Part shown: positions 42,922-52,236 of the stretch, piece by piece
Numbering within the stretch: the first letter of the stretch is position 1
Layout: each line of letters starts with the position of its first letter
Origin: Pyrinomonadaceae bacterium
Lineage (GTDB): Bacteria; Acidobacteriota; Blastocatellia; Pyrinomonadales; Pyrinomonadaceae
Direction of reading: 5' to 3'
Assembly (NCBI GenBank): GCA_030841105.1
Contig: JAVEDE010000126.1
Coordinates: 1-59,068 of the forward strand
DNA length: 59,068 bases
Program-made: the position numbers and the translations under genes
Notes under the pieces: generated by a model
What the model saw: only the letters and a program-made list of their open reading frames with translations
The model's database searches: none
What the model was told of the DNA's origin: nothing

Positions 42922-44400
42922 TTACTTGGCAGTCGCGAATGCTTTGGTCAGGCGGTAGAGAAACTCCTGCCCGTCGTAGAGCGAGCGGGCGGCGATGCGT
43001 TCGTCGCGGCCGTGCGTGCGGTTGTCGTTGATGTCGTCGAAGATGCCGGAGACGCCGTAGACGGGGATGCCGACCTGCCGGAAGAAGAGGCTGTCGGTCG
43101 CACCCGTGCCCATGATCGGCACGACGGGCACGCCCGGCCACATCTCGCGCGTGAGGCGTTCGATAGGCTCCATGATCTCCGGCCGCAGCGGCGACGGCGG
43201 GCTGGGCTTCGAGACGGCGACAGGCGTGACGCTGATCTGTTCGTCGGCGAGGACGCGCTTGAGCGTGCGCTCAACATCGGCGGCCGTCTCTTGCGGGATG
43301 ATGCGGCAGTTGACGGTGGCGCGCGCCATCTGTGGCAAGGCGTTATCGGCGTGCCCACCTTCGAGCCGCGTGGCGACGCAGGTGGTGCGCATGAGCGCGT
43401 TGTAGTAAGGCGACTCGGACAGGCGTTTGGCCGCGGCCTCGTCGTGCCGTTTGCGTTGCGACCCCGTGCCCGATTCCTTCGTGACCAACTTCATGTCGTC
43501 CGCGAGCTGCCCCGACTCGATCTTCGACATGCGCTCGAAGTAGGAGCGCGTCACCTCGTTGAAGTTGACGGGGAAGTCGAACTGCGAGAGGCGTGCGAGT
43601 CCCGCGGAGAGGCGGAAGATGGCGTTGTCTTTAGTTGGCAGTGAACTGTGCCCGCCCTTGTTCCTCACTTCGAGCCGGAAACTCTGGTAGACCTTCTCGC
43701 TCGCCTGCACGGCGTTCAAGAGCGGCTTGCCCGCTTTGAGGTAGCCGCGCCCGCCTTCGTTGATGCCGAACCCGGCGTCCACCAGCGCGCGGTGCTCCTT
43801 CAAAAGAAACTCGACGCCGTTGAAGTCGCCGGTCTCTTCGTCGGTCGTGAGGGCGACGATGATGTCGCGCGTAGGCTGAAAGTTTTCGCGCTTGAAGCGG
43901 ATCAGGTTGGCGACGAAGATCGCGGCCATCGCCTTGTCGTCCATCGTGCCGCGCCCGTAGTAGTAGCCGTCGCGCTCGGTGAACTTGAAGGGGTCGAGGT
44001 TGTCCGACCAATCTTCTTTACGCGCCTCGACCACGTCAATATGCGCCAGCAGGAGCAGCGGCTTCTGACCCGCCGCCGGTTGCGGGCTGCGGAAGCGCGC
44101 CACGAGGTTGCCCTTCTTCGCGTTCCCGGCGGGCACGACGACGCGCACGTCTTCCGCCGCGAACCCGGCCGCGAGCAGGCGCGCGCGCATGGCCTCGGCC
44201 GCACGCGTCACGTCGCCGTTCGGGTCTACCGTGTTGATCTCGATCAACTCCTGAAAGATTTCGCGCAGTTGTTGCTGCTCCGAGTTGAGCGCACCGTTTT
44301 GCGCGCGCGCGACGCCCGACAGTTGAGCCGGGAACGATGCAGCGATCAGCAAAGCGACAATGAGCAACTTGACGACGATGCGTTGTCTGAATTTGTGCAT
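42922..44400 (-). CDS. Secreted M20-family metallopeptidase
   Basis: The 492-aa product has a signal peptide (RIVVKLLIVALLIAASF... to ARAQ). Zinc ligands and catalytic residues of family M20 are visible: AHIDVVE (His and catalytic Asp), GRGTMDDKA (bridging Asp), TTDEETG (catalytic Glu and metal Glu), INEGG and THGRDER (last metal His). It probably acts as an exported dipeptidase or aminoacyl-hydrolase; substrate unknown. It follows the VPS10-type gene by 11 bases on the same strand and is probably its operon partner. Confidence 0.9.
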   Translation of the reverse strand: MHKFRQRIVVKLLIVALLIAASFPAQLSGVARAQNGALNSEQQQLREIFQELIEINTVDPNGDVTRAAEAMRARLLAAGFAAEDVRVVVPAGNAKKGNLVARFRSPQPAAGQKPLLLLAHIDVVEARKEDWSDNLDPFKFTERDGYYYGRGTMDDKAMAAIFVANLIRFKRENFQPTRDIIVALTTDEETGDFNGVEFLLKEHRALVDAGFGINEGGRGYLKAGKPLLNAVQASEKVYQSFRLEVRNKGGHSSLPTKDNAIFRLSAGLARLSQFDFPVNFNEVTRSYFERMSKIESGQLADDMKLVTKESGTGSQRKRHDEAAAKRLSESPYYNALMRTTCVATRLEGGHADNALPQMARATVNCRIIPQETAADVERTLKRVLADEQISVTPVAVSKPSPPSPLRPEIMEPIERLTREMWPGVPVVPIMGTGATDSLFFRQVGIPVYGVSGIFDDINDNRTHGRDERIAARSLYDGQEFLYRLTKAFATAK

Positions 44401-44411
44401 GATCTGTTTCT

Positions 44412-47400
44412 TTACTGCGCGGGAAGCTCGATCGGCTTGCCGACGAACACGGTCGGCGCGTCGAAGCGGCGCAGCGTCTCGTTCAACTTCGGCACTGTCT
44501 GCGTGAAGAACTTGTTGGCCTCGGCGAGCGTCGTGCGGAAGCGCGTTTGCAGCACGCCGTAATAGTCGCGCTGCGCCGGGGTGGGCGCGGCGTTCGTCGC
44601 GTCAAGGGTGAAGAACAGCCCGCCCACTTCGTCAATCAACTGCGCGCGGCCGGGGTTGATGCCGAGTCCTTCCTCCTGCGGGCGCGAGAGCGTGGCGAGC
44701 ACCTTGTCCACCTGTTTCAAGTTGTCGGTGATGGCCGTCGTCAGTTCCTTCGGCGGGTCGGTGAGCCGCTCCTTGACGGTGCGCTCGATGAACTGGAGTT
44801 GGCCTTTGATACTGTCGAGCGCGCGCAGCATCGTGTTCGTCGTGGACTGCATGTCGCGCAACTTGAGACTCATGTCGTGCGTCGTTTGCAAGTCCGACGC
44901 GGGCACGTTGACGGTCGGGTCGAGACGGACTTCGACGCGCCGCTCGACCGACTTGTCGCCGACGAAAAGTTTGACGGTGTACGTGCCGGGCAACACCTGC
45001 GGGCCGCGCGCGTTGCCGCCGAACGGCGTCTCTTCGGTCGTCGGCGGGCGGCGCACCTGCGCGCCGCCGTAGCGCAGATTCCACGCGTAGCGATTCAGCC
45101 CGCGGTCTTTCGGCACGCGCGTCTCTTCGAGGACGAGTTGGCCTTTGGCGTCGCGGATTTCCACGCGCACCTTCGTCTTCTCGTCGGGCTTCGACTTGAG
45201 GTGGTAAGTGATGAGCGCGCCGTAGGGGGGGTTCTGGCCGGTGAAGGGCTTGTCGCCGATGCCGTAGCGCGTGAAGCGCGTGGTGAAACGCAAGGCCGGG
45301 CGGATGTCGAACATGTGCAGGTCTGCGTTGCGCACCGAGTCGCTCATCTGCTGGATGGGCGTGGCGTCGTCGAAAATCCAGATGCTGCGGCCGTGCGTGG
45401 CGAGTATGAGGTCGTTGTCGCGCGGGTGGACGATGATGTCGTGGACGGCGACGTGCGGCAGATTCTTGAGTTCCAAAATCTGCCACGTGTTGCCGCCCGT
45501 GTAAGAGACGTAGAGGCCGAGTTCCGTCCCGGCGTAAAGCAAGTTCGTGTTCTTCGGGTCTTCGCGCACGATCCAGACATAGGCGTTCGCGGGCAAATTG
45601 CCGGTGACGTTGCGGAAGGTGCGCCCGCCGTCAGTCGTCTTGTAGACGTAGGGGCGCAGGTCGTCGAGCATGTGCCGGTCGAAGGAGACGTAGGCCGTGT
45701 CAACGTCCGTGCGCGAAGGCTCGACGTGCGAGACCGGAGAGTTGGCGGGCAGACCGGGGACGTTCTTCGTCAGGTTCGTCCAGTTCTTGCCGCCGTCAAC
45801 TGTCGCTTGCAGTTGGCCGTCGTCCGTGCCCGCCCAGACGTGCCCGGCGCGCAAAGGGGACTCGGCGATGCTGATGACCGTCGTGTGATACTCCGCGCCC
45901 GTGTTCTCCAAAGCGACGGGGCCGCCAGCGTCGCCCTGCTTCGCCTTGTCGTTCGTCGTGAGATCGGGGCTGATGGCCGTCCAGCTTTTGCCGAAGTCGG
46001 TTGACTTGAAGACGACGTTGCCGCCGAGGTAGACGGTGTTCTTGTCGTGCGGCGAGAGGACGATGGGCGAGTTCCAGTTGAAGCGGTAGCGTTGATCGGC
46101 AGCCGCGCCGCCGAGGTCGTCGGCGAAGGGCGTGACGGCCTGCTGCTCGCGGTTGCGCATGTCGGTGCGGACGATGTTGCCGCCCTGCGACTCGGAGAGA
46201 TAAAGCTCCGGGTCGTCGGCGTGGTTCAAAGTGTAGAAGCCGTCGCCGAAACTGATCATGCGCCAGTCGTCGTTAAGAATGCCGGCGGGTTCGCGCGTGC
46301 GGCTCGGCCCCGTCCAACTGCCATTGTCTTGCAAGCCGCCCATCACGTAGTAGAACGGCTGCCGGTTGTCGGCGTGGATTTGATAGAACTGGCCGAGCGG
46401 CATGTTGTTGACGTACTCCCACGTCTCGCCGCGGTCGTAAGAGACGGCGACGCCGCCGTCCTGCCCCTGCCACATGCGGCGCGGATCAACGGGATCGATC
46501 CAGAGCGCGTGGTAGTCAATGTGCGTGCGCCCGGTGATGGAGCGAAAGGTGCGCCCGCCGTCAATCGAGACGAACAAAGTCGAGGCGACGGCGTAGACGC
46601 GATCCGCGTTCGTCGGGTCAACGCGCACGTTCGTGTAATAAAAACCGCGCGAGACGATGTTCGCTTGGTTGGAGACGCGCCGCCAGTTTTCGCCCGCGTC
46701 GTCCGAACGATACAGCGTGCCGTCTTTCGACTCCGTGATCGCGTAGACGACGTTCGGACTGCTCGGCGCGACTTTGACGCCGATGCGCCCGATGAGTTTC
46801 GGTAAGCCAGTCGTTAACTTGTTCCACGTGCGCCCGCCGTCAATTGACTTGAAGACGCCGCCCTTTTCGCTGCCGCTCCGGTGCGTCCAGGGCGTGCGGC
46901 GAAACTGCCACATCGCGGCGTAGAGGACGTTCGGATTGACTGGATCAATGTCGAGATCGGAGACGCCGTGCTCCGCGTCAATGTAGAGGGTCTTCGTCCA
47001 GGTCTTGCCGCCGTCGGTCGTCATGTAGACGCCGCGCTCCTCGTTCGCGCCGAAGGCGTGGCCGAGCGCGCCGACATACACCACGTCGGGGTTGCGCGGG
47101 TTGATGACGATGCGCGAGATGTGGCGCGTGTCGCGCAGCCCCATGTGCCGCCAGGTCTTCCCGCCGTCGGTTGACTTGTACACGCCGTCGCCGAACGAGA
47201 CACTGTTGCGCACGTTCGACTCGCCCGTTCCCACCCACACCACGTCCGGGTTCTTCGGTTCGAGTGCGATGTCGCCGACGGAGATCGTGCCCTGCCGCTC
47301 GAAGATCGGTCGCCACGTCTGCCCGCCGTTCGTGGTCTTCCAGACGCCGCCCGAAGCCGTGCCGACGTAAACGATGTCGGGGTCGCCCGCGACGCCTTCC

Positions 47401-47705
47401 ACGTCGGCCGTGCGCCCGCCCATGTTGGCCGGGCCGATGCTGCGCCATTCGAGCCGCTCGAAGGGGTTGGCGTTCGCGCCCGCGTCGCGCTCGTCTTTCG
47501 CCGCCGCGTTGCCGGTGTTCTTCGCGGGCGTTCCGGCGTCCTTCGCCGGGTCGAAACGCTCTTCGGGCGTCGCAGTCGGTGTGGGCGTCGCGGTCGTCGT
47601 GGGCGTCGGCGTCTGTTGCTGCGCCGCGGCATGCGTGGGAAGAATTGTGCAGACAAAGAAGAGCAGGGCTATCGTCCACACGAGGGGCAACCGGCATTTC
47701 AACAT
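44412..47705 (-). CDS. Secreted VPS10/sortilin-type beta-propeller protein
   Basis: The 1097-aa product has a signal peptide (residues 1-28), a Thr/Pro-rich linker (TPTPTTTATPTPTATPE) and a large beta-propeller built from Asp-box repeats. Examples are GVWKTTNGGQTW, GVYKSTDGGKTW and GVYMTTDGGKTW. This is the sortilin/VPS10-type architecture often annotated as glycosyl hydrolase, although sialidase-type catalytic residues are not evident. The C-terminal 250 residues contain a beta segment with PPYGALITYHLKSKPDEKTKVRVEI and a helical end. AGGAG lies upstream on the minus strand. The ligand may be a peptide or glycan; the adjacent M20 peptidase suggests a peptide. Confidence 0.88.
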   Translation of the reverse strand: MLKCRLPLVWTIALLFFVCTILPTHAAAQQQTPTPTTTATPTPTATPEERFDPAKDAGTPAKNTGNAAAKDERDAGANANPFERLEWRSIGPANMGGRTADVEGVAGDPDIVYVGTASGGVWKTTNGGQTWRPIFERQGTISVGDIALEPKNPDVVWVGTGESNVRNSVSFGDGVYKSTDGGKTWRHMGLRDTRHISRIVINPRNPDVVYVGALGHAFGANEERGVYMTTDGGKTWTKTLYIDAEHGVSDLDIDPVNPNVLYAAMWQFRRTPWTHRSGSEKGGVFKSIDGGRTWNKLTTGLPKLIGRIGVKVAPSSPNVVYAITESKDGTLYRSDDAGENWRRVSNQANIVSRGFYYTNVRVDPTNADRVYAVASTLFVSIDGGRTFRSITGRTHIDYHALWIDPVDPRRMWQGQDGGVAVSYDRGETWEYVNNMPLGQFYQIHADNRQPFYYVMGGLQDNGSWTGPSRTREPAGILNDDWRMISFGDGFYTLNHADDPELYLSESQGGNIVRTDMRNREQQAVTPFADDLGGAAADQRYRFNWNSPIVLSPHDKNTVYLGGNVVFKSTDFGKSWTAISPDLTTNDKAKQGDAGGPVALENTGAEYHTTVISIAESPLRAGHVWAGTDDGQLQATVDGGKNWTNLTKNVPGLPANSPVSHVEPSRTDVDTAYVSFDRHMLDDLRPYVYKTTDGGRTFRNVTGNLPANAYVWIVREDPKNTNLLYAGTELGLYVSYTGGNTWQILELKNLPHVAVHDIIVHPRDNDLILATHGRSIWIFDDATPIQQMSDSVRNADLHMFDIRPALRFTTRFTRYGIGDKPFTGQNPPYGALITYHLKSKPDEKTKVRVEIRDAKGQLVLEETRVPKDRGLNRYAWNLRYGGAQVRRPPTTEETPFGGNARGPQVLPGTYTVKLFVGDKSVERRVEVRLDPTVNVPASDLQTTHDMSLKLRDMQSTTNTMLRALDSIKGQLQFIERTVKERLTDPPKELTTAITDNLKQVDKVLATLSRPQEEGLGINPGRAQLIDEVGGLFFTLDATNAAPTPAQRDYYGVLQTRFRTTLAEANKFFTQTVPKLNETLRRFDAPTVFVGKPIELPAQ

Positions 47706-47847
47706 GAACTTGCTCCTACAGCGGCGTGACTTGAATAAAACAGAATGGAGCTGAGAAGATAAACCAACTCTCGCTCGCGCGTCTATTATTAGATTCGAGA
47801 AAGCGCGGCGAAAAGTTTCCCGCCCACAACTTCGACGCCCGCCCCGG

Positions 47848-47877
47848 TTGACAACCGTCGCGCGAACGCGACATAAG
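47848..47877 (+). promoter_or_regulatory. Sigma-70-like promoter upstream of the NHL-M23 gene
   Basis: TTGACA (47848-47853), an 18-bp spacer and CATAAG (47872-47877). It lies about 70 bases upstream of the ATG at 47950 and has the same form as the promoter at 17374. Confidence 0.5.
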
Positions 47878-47949
47878 ACTCTTGTCTTAACTTGAAATCA
47901 GTAAGCTGTCTTAACCTGAACGCCGAACCGCCACCGCGCCGCCAGACGA

Positions 47950-50256
47950 ATGTTCAAACGCCGCCGCCTCCTCCTGCTCGCACTCGCGCTCATCTTCATT
48001 TCAGCCAGCGTCGCCCTCTTCATCTTTTATCGCCTGCGCGAACGCCCGACGCCGACCGTCGCCGGTTGGCATGCTGCCGTCAACACGCTCGCGGGCGACG
48101 GCACGCCCGGCGTCGTTGACGCCGCAACGCCGACGCAAGCGCGTTTCCACAACCCGTTCGGCGTTGCAGTTGACCGCGCAGGGAACGTCTACGTCGCTGA
48201 CGCGGGCGATTCTAATCGCATCCGCAAGATCGCCGCCGACGGCGCGGGCGTCACCACACTCGCGGGCGGCGCGGAAGGCTTCGCAGACGGCGCGGGCGGC
48301 GCGGCCTCTTTCAACACGCCCTCCGCCATCGCCGCGGACGCGCGCGGCAACCTCTACGTCGCCGACACGTCGAACCATCGCATCCGCAAAGTAACGCCCG
48401 AAGGTTTGGTGACGACCGTGGCGGGCGACGGCACGCCGGGCGCGCGCGACGGCGCGGCGACGAGCGCGCAATTCAACGCCCCCGTCGGCGTCGCCGTTGA
48501 CGCGCAAGGCGAGCGCGTCTACGTCGCCGACACTTACAACGACCGCATCCGCCTGATCACGACGGCCAACGGTCAAGTGACAACCATCGCGGGCGGCAGC
48601 GCGCCCGGCTACGCGGACGGCGCAAGTCTCGGCGGCGCGCTCTTCGACACGCCCTGCGCGCTCGTCTCAAACGCGGACGGCGAGTTGTTCATCGCCGACA
48701 CGGGCAACCGTCGTCTGCGCAAGCTGTCGAAGGACGGGCAGGTCTCGACGCTCAACCCCACGCCCGCCGACGGCTCGCAGTTCGACGAGGCGTTCGAGCC
48801 AATCGGCCTCGCGCTCACGCACGATAATTTTCTCTACGTCGCGGAGCGCGAGCGCAACCGCATCTGGCAACTCCAACTCGCGCCCGACGGGCGCACGACG
48901 ACGGCGCACCTCATCGCGGGCGCGGGCACAACTTCCGGCAACGGGCAACAGTTCGCACGCTTCAATCAGCCGTCCGGCATCGCGGTTGATAAAAGCGGCG
49001 CGTTGTACGTCGCCGACAGCGCGAACTATCTCGTCCGTAAGTTAACGGCAACGACGGGAGCGACGGCGACACAAGAGGCGGGCAAAGCGGCGGGTGAGGC
49101 GGCGACGCAAGGCGGTTCGACGCAAGATGCTTCAACGCAAGGCGTGTCGTCGCAAGGCGCAAACTCGACGGCGGATAATTCTGCGAACAGCTTCGCGCCG
49201 GACGTTGACGGGGGCGACGTTGAAGAGGGCGACGTGCTGCCGCGCCTGTCGGCCGACGCGCTCGGCATCAAGTCTCTGCCGTGGCCGCTCGACCCACAAG
49301 GAAGTTGGCACGAAGTGGCCGCGACGCTCGGCGAGGTGCGCGGCAGCTACGATACCGCGGACAGCCGCCACCACCTGCACAGCGGCATTGACATCTTCGG
49401 CACGTACGGCCAGACGGTGCGCGCCGTCCTCGACGAAAAGGTCGAGAGTCCTCTGACCAACTGGGGGCACGGCGAACTCAACGAGGGCTTGCGCGTCGGC
49501 GTGTTGACCTACGTACACCTGCGCGTCGGGCGCGACGCGCACGACAAGTTGATTGACGAAGCGCGCTTCACGCCCCAACTTGCCGCTGACGGAAAACTTG
49601 CGCGCGTCCGTCTCAAACGCGGCACGCGCTTCCGCGTGGGCGACGCGCTCGGCACGATCAACCGCATGTATCACGTCCACATGAATTTCGGCGCGCCGAA
49701 CGCCGAACAGAATCCGCTCGCGCTCCCGCTCGTCGGCTTCACAGACACGTTTGCGCCCCGCATCGAGCGCGACGGCGTGCAACTCTTCGACGCCGCCGAC
49801 GGCAAGCGACTGACGGAGCAGCGCGACGGCCGCCTGCTCGTGCGCGGACAGGTGCGCATCGTGGTTGACGCCTACGATCAAGTTGACGGCAATCAAGCGC
49901 GCCGCCGCCTCGGTCTCTACAAACTCGGCTACCAATTGTTACGCGCCGACGGCTCGCCCGCGCCCGGTTTCGAGCGCCCGCGCATCACGCTCGAATTCGA
50001 CCGCATGCCGCCCGACATGGAGGCCGTCAAAGTGGCCTACGCAGACGAAAGCGGCATCACCGTCTACGGCAGCAAGTCCACGCGCTTTCTCTACGAGGCG
50101 ACGAACTACGTGCGCCACGGCCGCGCCGCACGCTCGACGTGGGACGCGTCCCGATTGCCCGCGGGCGACTACATCCTGCGTATCATCGCCGCCGACTACC
50201 ACGGCAACGAAGCGACCGCCGGGCGCGACTTAGGCGTCAAGATTGAAAGCAAGTGA
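47950..50256 (+). CDS. NHL-repeat / M23-type peptidase fusion, membrane-anchored
   Basis: The 768-aa product has an N-terminal transmembrane anchor (LLLLALALIFISASVALFIF). Six-bladed NHL beta-propeller repeats cover about residues 45-360 (FGVAVDRAGNVYVADAGD, SAIAADARGNLYVADTSNHRIRKV, GIAVDKSGALYVADSANYLVRKL). A Thr/Gln/Ser-rich linker (TQGGSTQDASTQGVSSQG) and an M23-like domain at about 455-600 follow. The zinc-binding HxxxD (LHSGIDIFG) and HxH (YHVHMNFG) are both present. C-terminal beta domains finish the protein. M23 domains cleave peptidoglycan cross-links; NHL propellers bind protein or RNA. An active cell-wall hydrolase tethered outside the membrane is a reasonable inference. The ATG has no clear ribosome site. 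Confidence 0.85.
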   Translation: MFKRRRLLLLALALIFISASVALFIFYRLRERPTPTVAGWHAAVNTLAGDGTPGVVDAATPTQARFHNPFGVAVDRAGNVYVADAGDSNRIRKIAADGAGVTTLAGGAEGFADGAGGAASFNTPSAIAADARGNLYVADTSNHRIRKVTPEGLVTTVAGDGTPGARDGAATSAQFNAPVGVAVDAQGERVYVADTYNDRIRLITTANGQVTTIAGGSAPGYADGASLGGALFDTPCALVSNADGELFIADTGNRRLRKLSKDGQVSTLNPTPADGSQFDEAFEPIGLALTHDNFLYVAERERNRIWQLQLAPDGRTTTAHLIAGAGTTSGNGQQFARFNQPSGIAVDKSGALYVADSANYLVRKLTATTGATATQEAGKAAGEAATQGGSTQDASTQGVSSQGANSTADNSANSFAPDVDGGDVEEGDVLPRLSADALGIKSLPWPLDPQGSWHEVAATLGEVRGSYDTADSRHHLHSGIDIFGTYGQTVRAVLDEKVESPLTNWGHGELNEGLRVGVLTYVHLRVGRDAHDKLIDEARFTPQLAADGKLARVRLKRGTRFRVGDALGTINRMYHVHMNFGAPNAEQNPLALPLVGFTDTFAPRIERDGVQLFDAADGKRLTEQRDGRLLVRGQVRIVVDAYDQVDGNQARRRLGLYKLGYQLLRADGSPAPGFERPRITLEFDRMPPDMEAVKVAYADESGITVYGSKSTRFLYEATNYVRHGRAARSTWDASRLPAGDYILRIIAADYHGNEATAGRDLGVKIESK

Positions 50257-50408
50257 CGAAGCAAGTCTCGTGCGCATACGGTTTGTTGTTTCGCTCAAGG
50301 CTCAAGAAATAGTTCCTTCGTTTGAACTAGGTCACTCAATGAAAATCGAATGCCCCGTTTCGACGTTGTAAGCCGCAATGGCATTAAAGCGTCTGGAGAC
50401 AGGAATCA

Positions 50409-51368
50409 TCAGGACTCCTCTTTTTTGCTATGTCGCTCAAGCAATTGATTCATTTCTTTAGTCAGGTCGGCAAAAACGTCGGACTGAAATCTTCGGGTGG
50501 GATTCAAGGCGATGGCTCTTTTCGCATACGAAAGCGCCTTGTCGGGGTCTTTCCGATCTGCATAAATAGCCGCCAGCATTGCTAATGGATAATCATCCGT
50601 CGGGTTTATCTTCATTGCCTGCTCTATCCATGAAATCCCTTCATCATCCTCCTTATTATTTTCCATGAGCATCCTGCCTAACGCGACCATCGTGTTGATG
50701 TATGACGAGTCCGCCGCTATGGCTTGTTCGTAAGCTGTGCGGGCTTCGGCATACCTGCCGCTTTCGCGTAGAAGCTCCCCTAATTCGTAATAGGCATACT
50801 GGTACTTGGGTCTCAGCTCGATAGCTGCCCGAAGGTTGTTTTCGGCTTCCTTTAAATTTCTGAGACGCTTGTATGCCTTTCCAAGATTGTAATAGGGTAA
50901 AGCGGCTCGTTCGGGGTCTAGCTCGATGGCCTTCTTGAAGTGCCCGATTGAATCTTCATTATTCTTAATCAGCCCTAAACAGTTATGAGGTCTTGCGCGG
51001 CTTGGGTCTAAAGAGATCGATTTTTTATAACGTGCGATAGCGGCTTTCTCATTTCCCTGTACCTCAAAGAGGTGGCCTTCATACTCGATCCCGCGAGGAT
51101 AATTGGGATCAATCATAAGCGCGCGCTCGACACACACCTCCGCGTCCCGTAGCTTTTTGGAATCTTTGGTATTCTCAAAGCCTTCTTTCCCGTAAAGCAA
51201 TTCGAAGGTAGAGTCCAGTAGATGATCTATGTTTAATCTATCATCTCGAATACGGCGGGCTAGGTCTTTTCGAGCCAAGATTCTAGTATGAATAAAATTC
51301 GCGATACCCAGAACAAGGGCACAGACTGACACGGCAGTGGTTATGATTTGAGTGGATGTCCAGTTCAT
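50409..51368 (-). CDS. Membrane-anchored TPR protein in an A/T-richer stretch
   Basis: The 319-aa product has an N-terminal membrane helix (IITTAVSVCALVLGIANFI). TPR units run from about residue 75 to 290, for example AALPYYNLGKAYKRLRNLKEAE, YAYYELGELLRESGRYAEAR and DYPLAMLAAIYADRKDPDKAL. GAGGTGAGG lies just upstream of the start. Codon usage and base content differ visibly from neighbours (many A/T-ending codons), which suggests acquisition by transfer. Partner unknown. Confidence 0.85.
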   Translation of the reverse strand: MNWTSTQIITTAVSVCALVLGIANFIHTRILARKDLARRIRDDRLNIDHLLDSTFELLYGKEGFENTKDSKKLRDAEVCVERALMIDPNYPRGIEYEGHLFEVQGNEKAAIARYKKSISLDPSRARPHNCLGLIKNNEDSIGHFKKAIELDPERAALPYYNLGKAYKRLRNLKEAENNLRAAIELRPKYQYAYYELGELLRESGRYAEARTAYEQAIAADSSYINTMVALGRMLMENNKEDDEGISWIEQAMKINPTDDYPLAMLAAIYADRKDPDKALSYAKRAIALNPTRRFQSDVFADLTKEMNQLLERHSKKEES

Positions 51369-51496
51369 ACCTCACCTCTCTTGAGAGTCAGGATGATTGA
51401 GCAACTCTAACCGAGCGCCCAAACCCTATTATTTGTTGTACGCGTTGCTCTCACTCAGACTGAATGATTAAGCTGATTCGACAAGAATCCAACACT

Positions 51497-51535
51497 GGCG
51501 ACGCGGGCGAGGAAGAAGGGGATCAGCGTGAGATT
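51497..51535 (-). pseudogene. 39-bp fragment of a tesA-like gene
   Basis: Bases 51497-51535 match 52898-52936 inside the intact tesA-like gene at 36 of 39 positions, in the same orientation. On the minus strand it encodes NLTLIPFFLARVA compared with NLTLIPFFLDRVA in the intact gene. Surrounding DNA no longer matches. It appears to be a scrap of a second SGNH hydrolase copy. Confidence 0.75.
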
Positions 51536-51589
51536 CAACCTCGCGGAGCGGGCGCGAGCTGTTTTGTGGCCGCACCTGCGATGTGTATG

Positions 51590-52033
51590 TCAGTTGTCAA
51601 CGTACCAATCGCCGGGATCAATGCCGGTTAAAGTTTGCCCGGCGCGCAGCGTGATTTTGAATGGTTCGTGAGACGGGCAATTGACCGAGAGGCCGCAGAT
51701 CACGAATTCCGAATAGTAAGCCTTGTAACCTTCAAACGCCTCGCCCGGATCTTCACCGTTCACGAGGATGGCGAAGACGTAATAGCTCCCGGCGGGAACT
51801 GTGAGTTTATACGTCACCTTGCGCCTTCTTCGATTCGTGATGCGTTTGTCCGTACAATAAATTTTCCCTGCATTGACGGCTTCCGCACACACGATCATGT
51901 TCGGAAGGCCGGTATCAGTCGGGAAAGACAGCGCGCCGGTAATGACAGCCGGTCGTTGCGCGGACACTTTCACGTCGGCAAGACCGCCGATGACCAGCGA
52001 GGTGGTAAGGATGCTCAAGAAAAGTTTCTTCAT
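51590..52033 (-). CDS. Small secreted protein of unknown function
   Basis: The 147-aa product has a signal peptide (KKLFLSILTTSLVIGGLADVKVSAQ). A predicted all-beta domain follows (VITGALSFPTDTGLPN, VTYKLTVPAGSYYVFAIL) with five cysteines that could form disulfides. It resembles carboxypeptidase-regulatory or transthyretin-like folds in its strand pattern (start motif GALS, Pro-Ala-Gly-Ser-Tyr turn). It lies in the A/T-richer stretch, 6 bases after a broken methyltransferase gene. No homologue recognised. Confidence 0.7.
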   Translation of the reverse strand: MKKLFLSILTTSLVIGGLADVKVSAQRPAVITGALSFPTDTGLPNMIVCAEAVNAGKIYCTDKRITNRRRRKVTYKLTVPAGSYYVFAILVNGEDPGEAFEGYKAYYSEFVICGLSVNCPSHEPFKITLRAGQTLTGIDPGDWYVDN

Positions 52034-52039
52034 AAACGT

Positions 52040-52195
52040 CTAGTTTCTCGTCGCGACGACTTCGAGGTACTCGCCGTCAACCCGCGTCGTGCCGTCCGTC
52101 TCGATGTGCTTCGCGACCTGACCGAAATCGCCGGTCATCCACATCGCCTTGAGACGCGTCTTCAAAGATTTCATCTCAGGGTTAACCGTACTCAT
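52040..52195 (-). pseudogene. Internally deleted SAM-dependent methyltransferase
   Basis: The 51-codon frame begins MSTVNPEMKSLKTRLKAMW, continues TGDFGQVAKHIE, then TDGTTRVDGEYLEVVATRN. The first 30 residues match the N-terminus and the last 20 resemble the C-terminus of a class I methyltransferase family that normally has about 200-280 residues. The glycine-rich SAM-binding core is missing. The join is in frame, with a good GGTGAAGGAGATGAGG ribosome site upstream, so a 51-aa peptide may still be made. Assignment rests on recognition of the two ends. Confidence 0.6.
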
Positions 52196-52236
52196 CGCCT
52201 CATCTCCTTCACCTGATATTTTTAGGCAAGTGCAAC

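Noticed and set aside
44547..46004. 485-codon plus-strand frame opposite the VPS10-type gene
   Set aside because: Shadow frame with Arg/Val/Asp bias; the minus strand has multiple Asp-box repeats.
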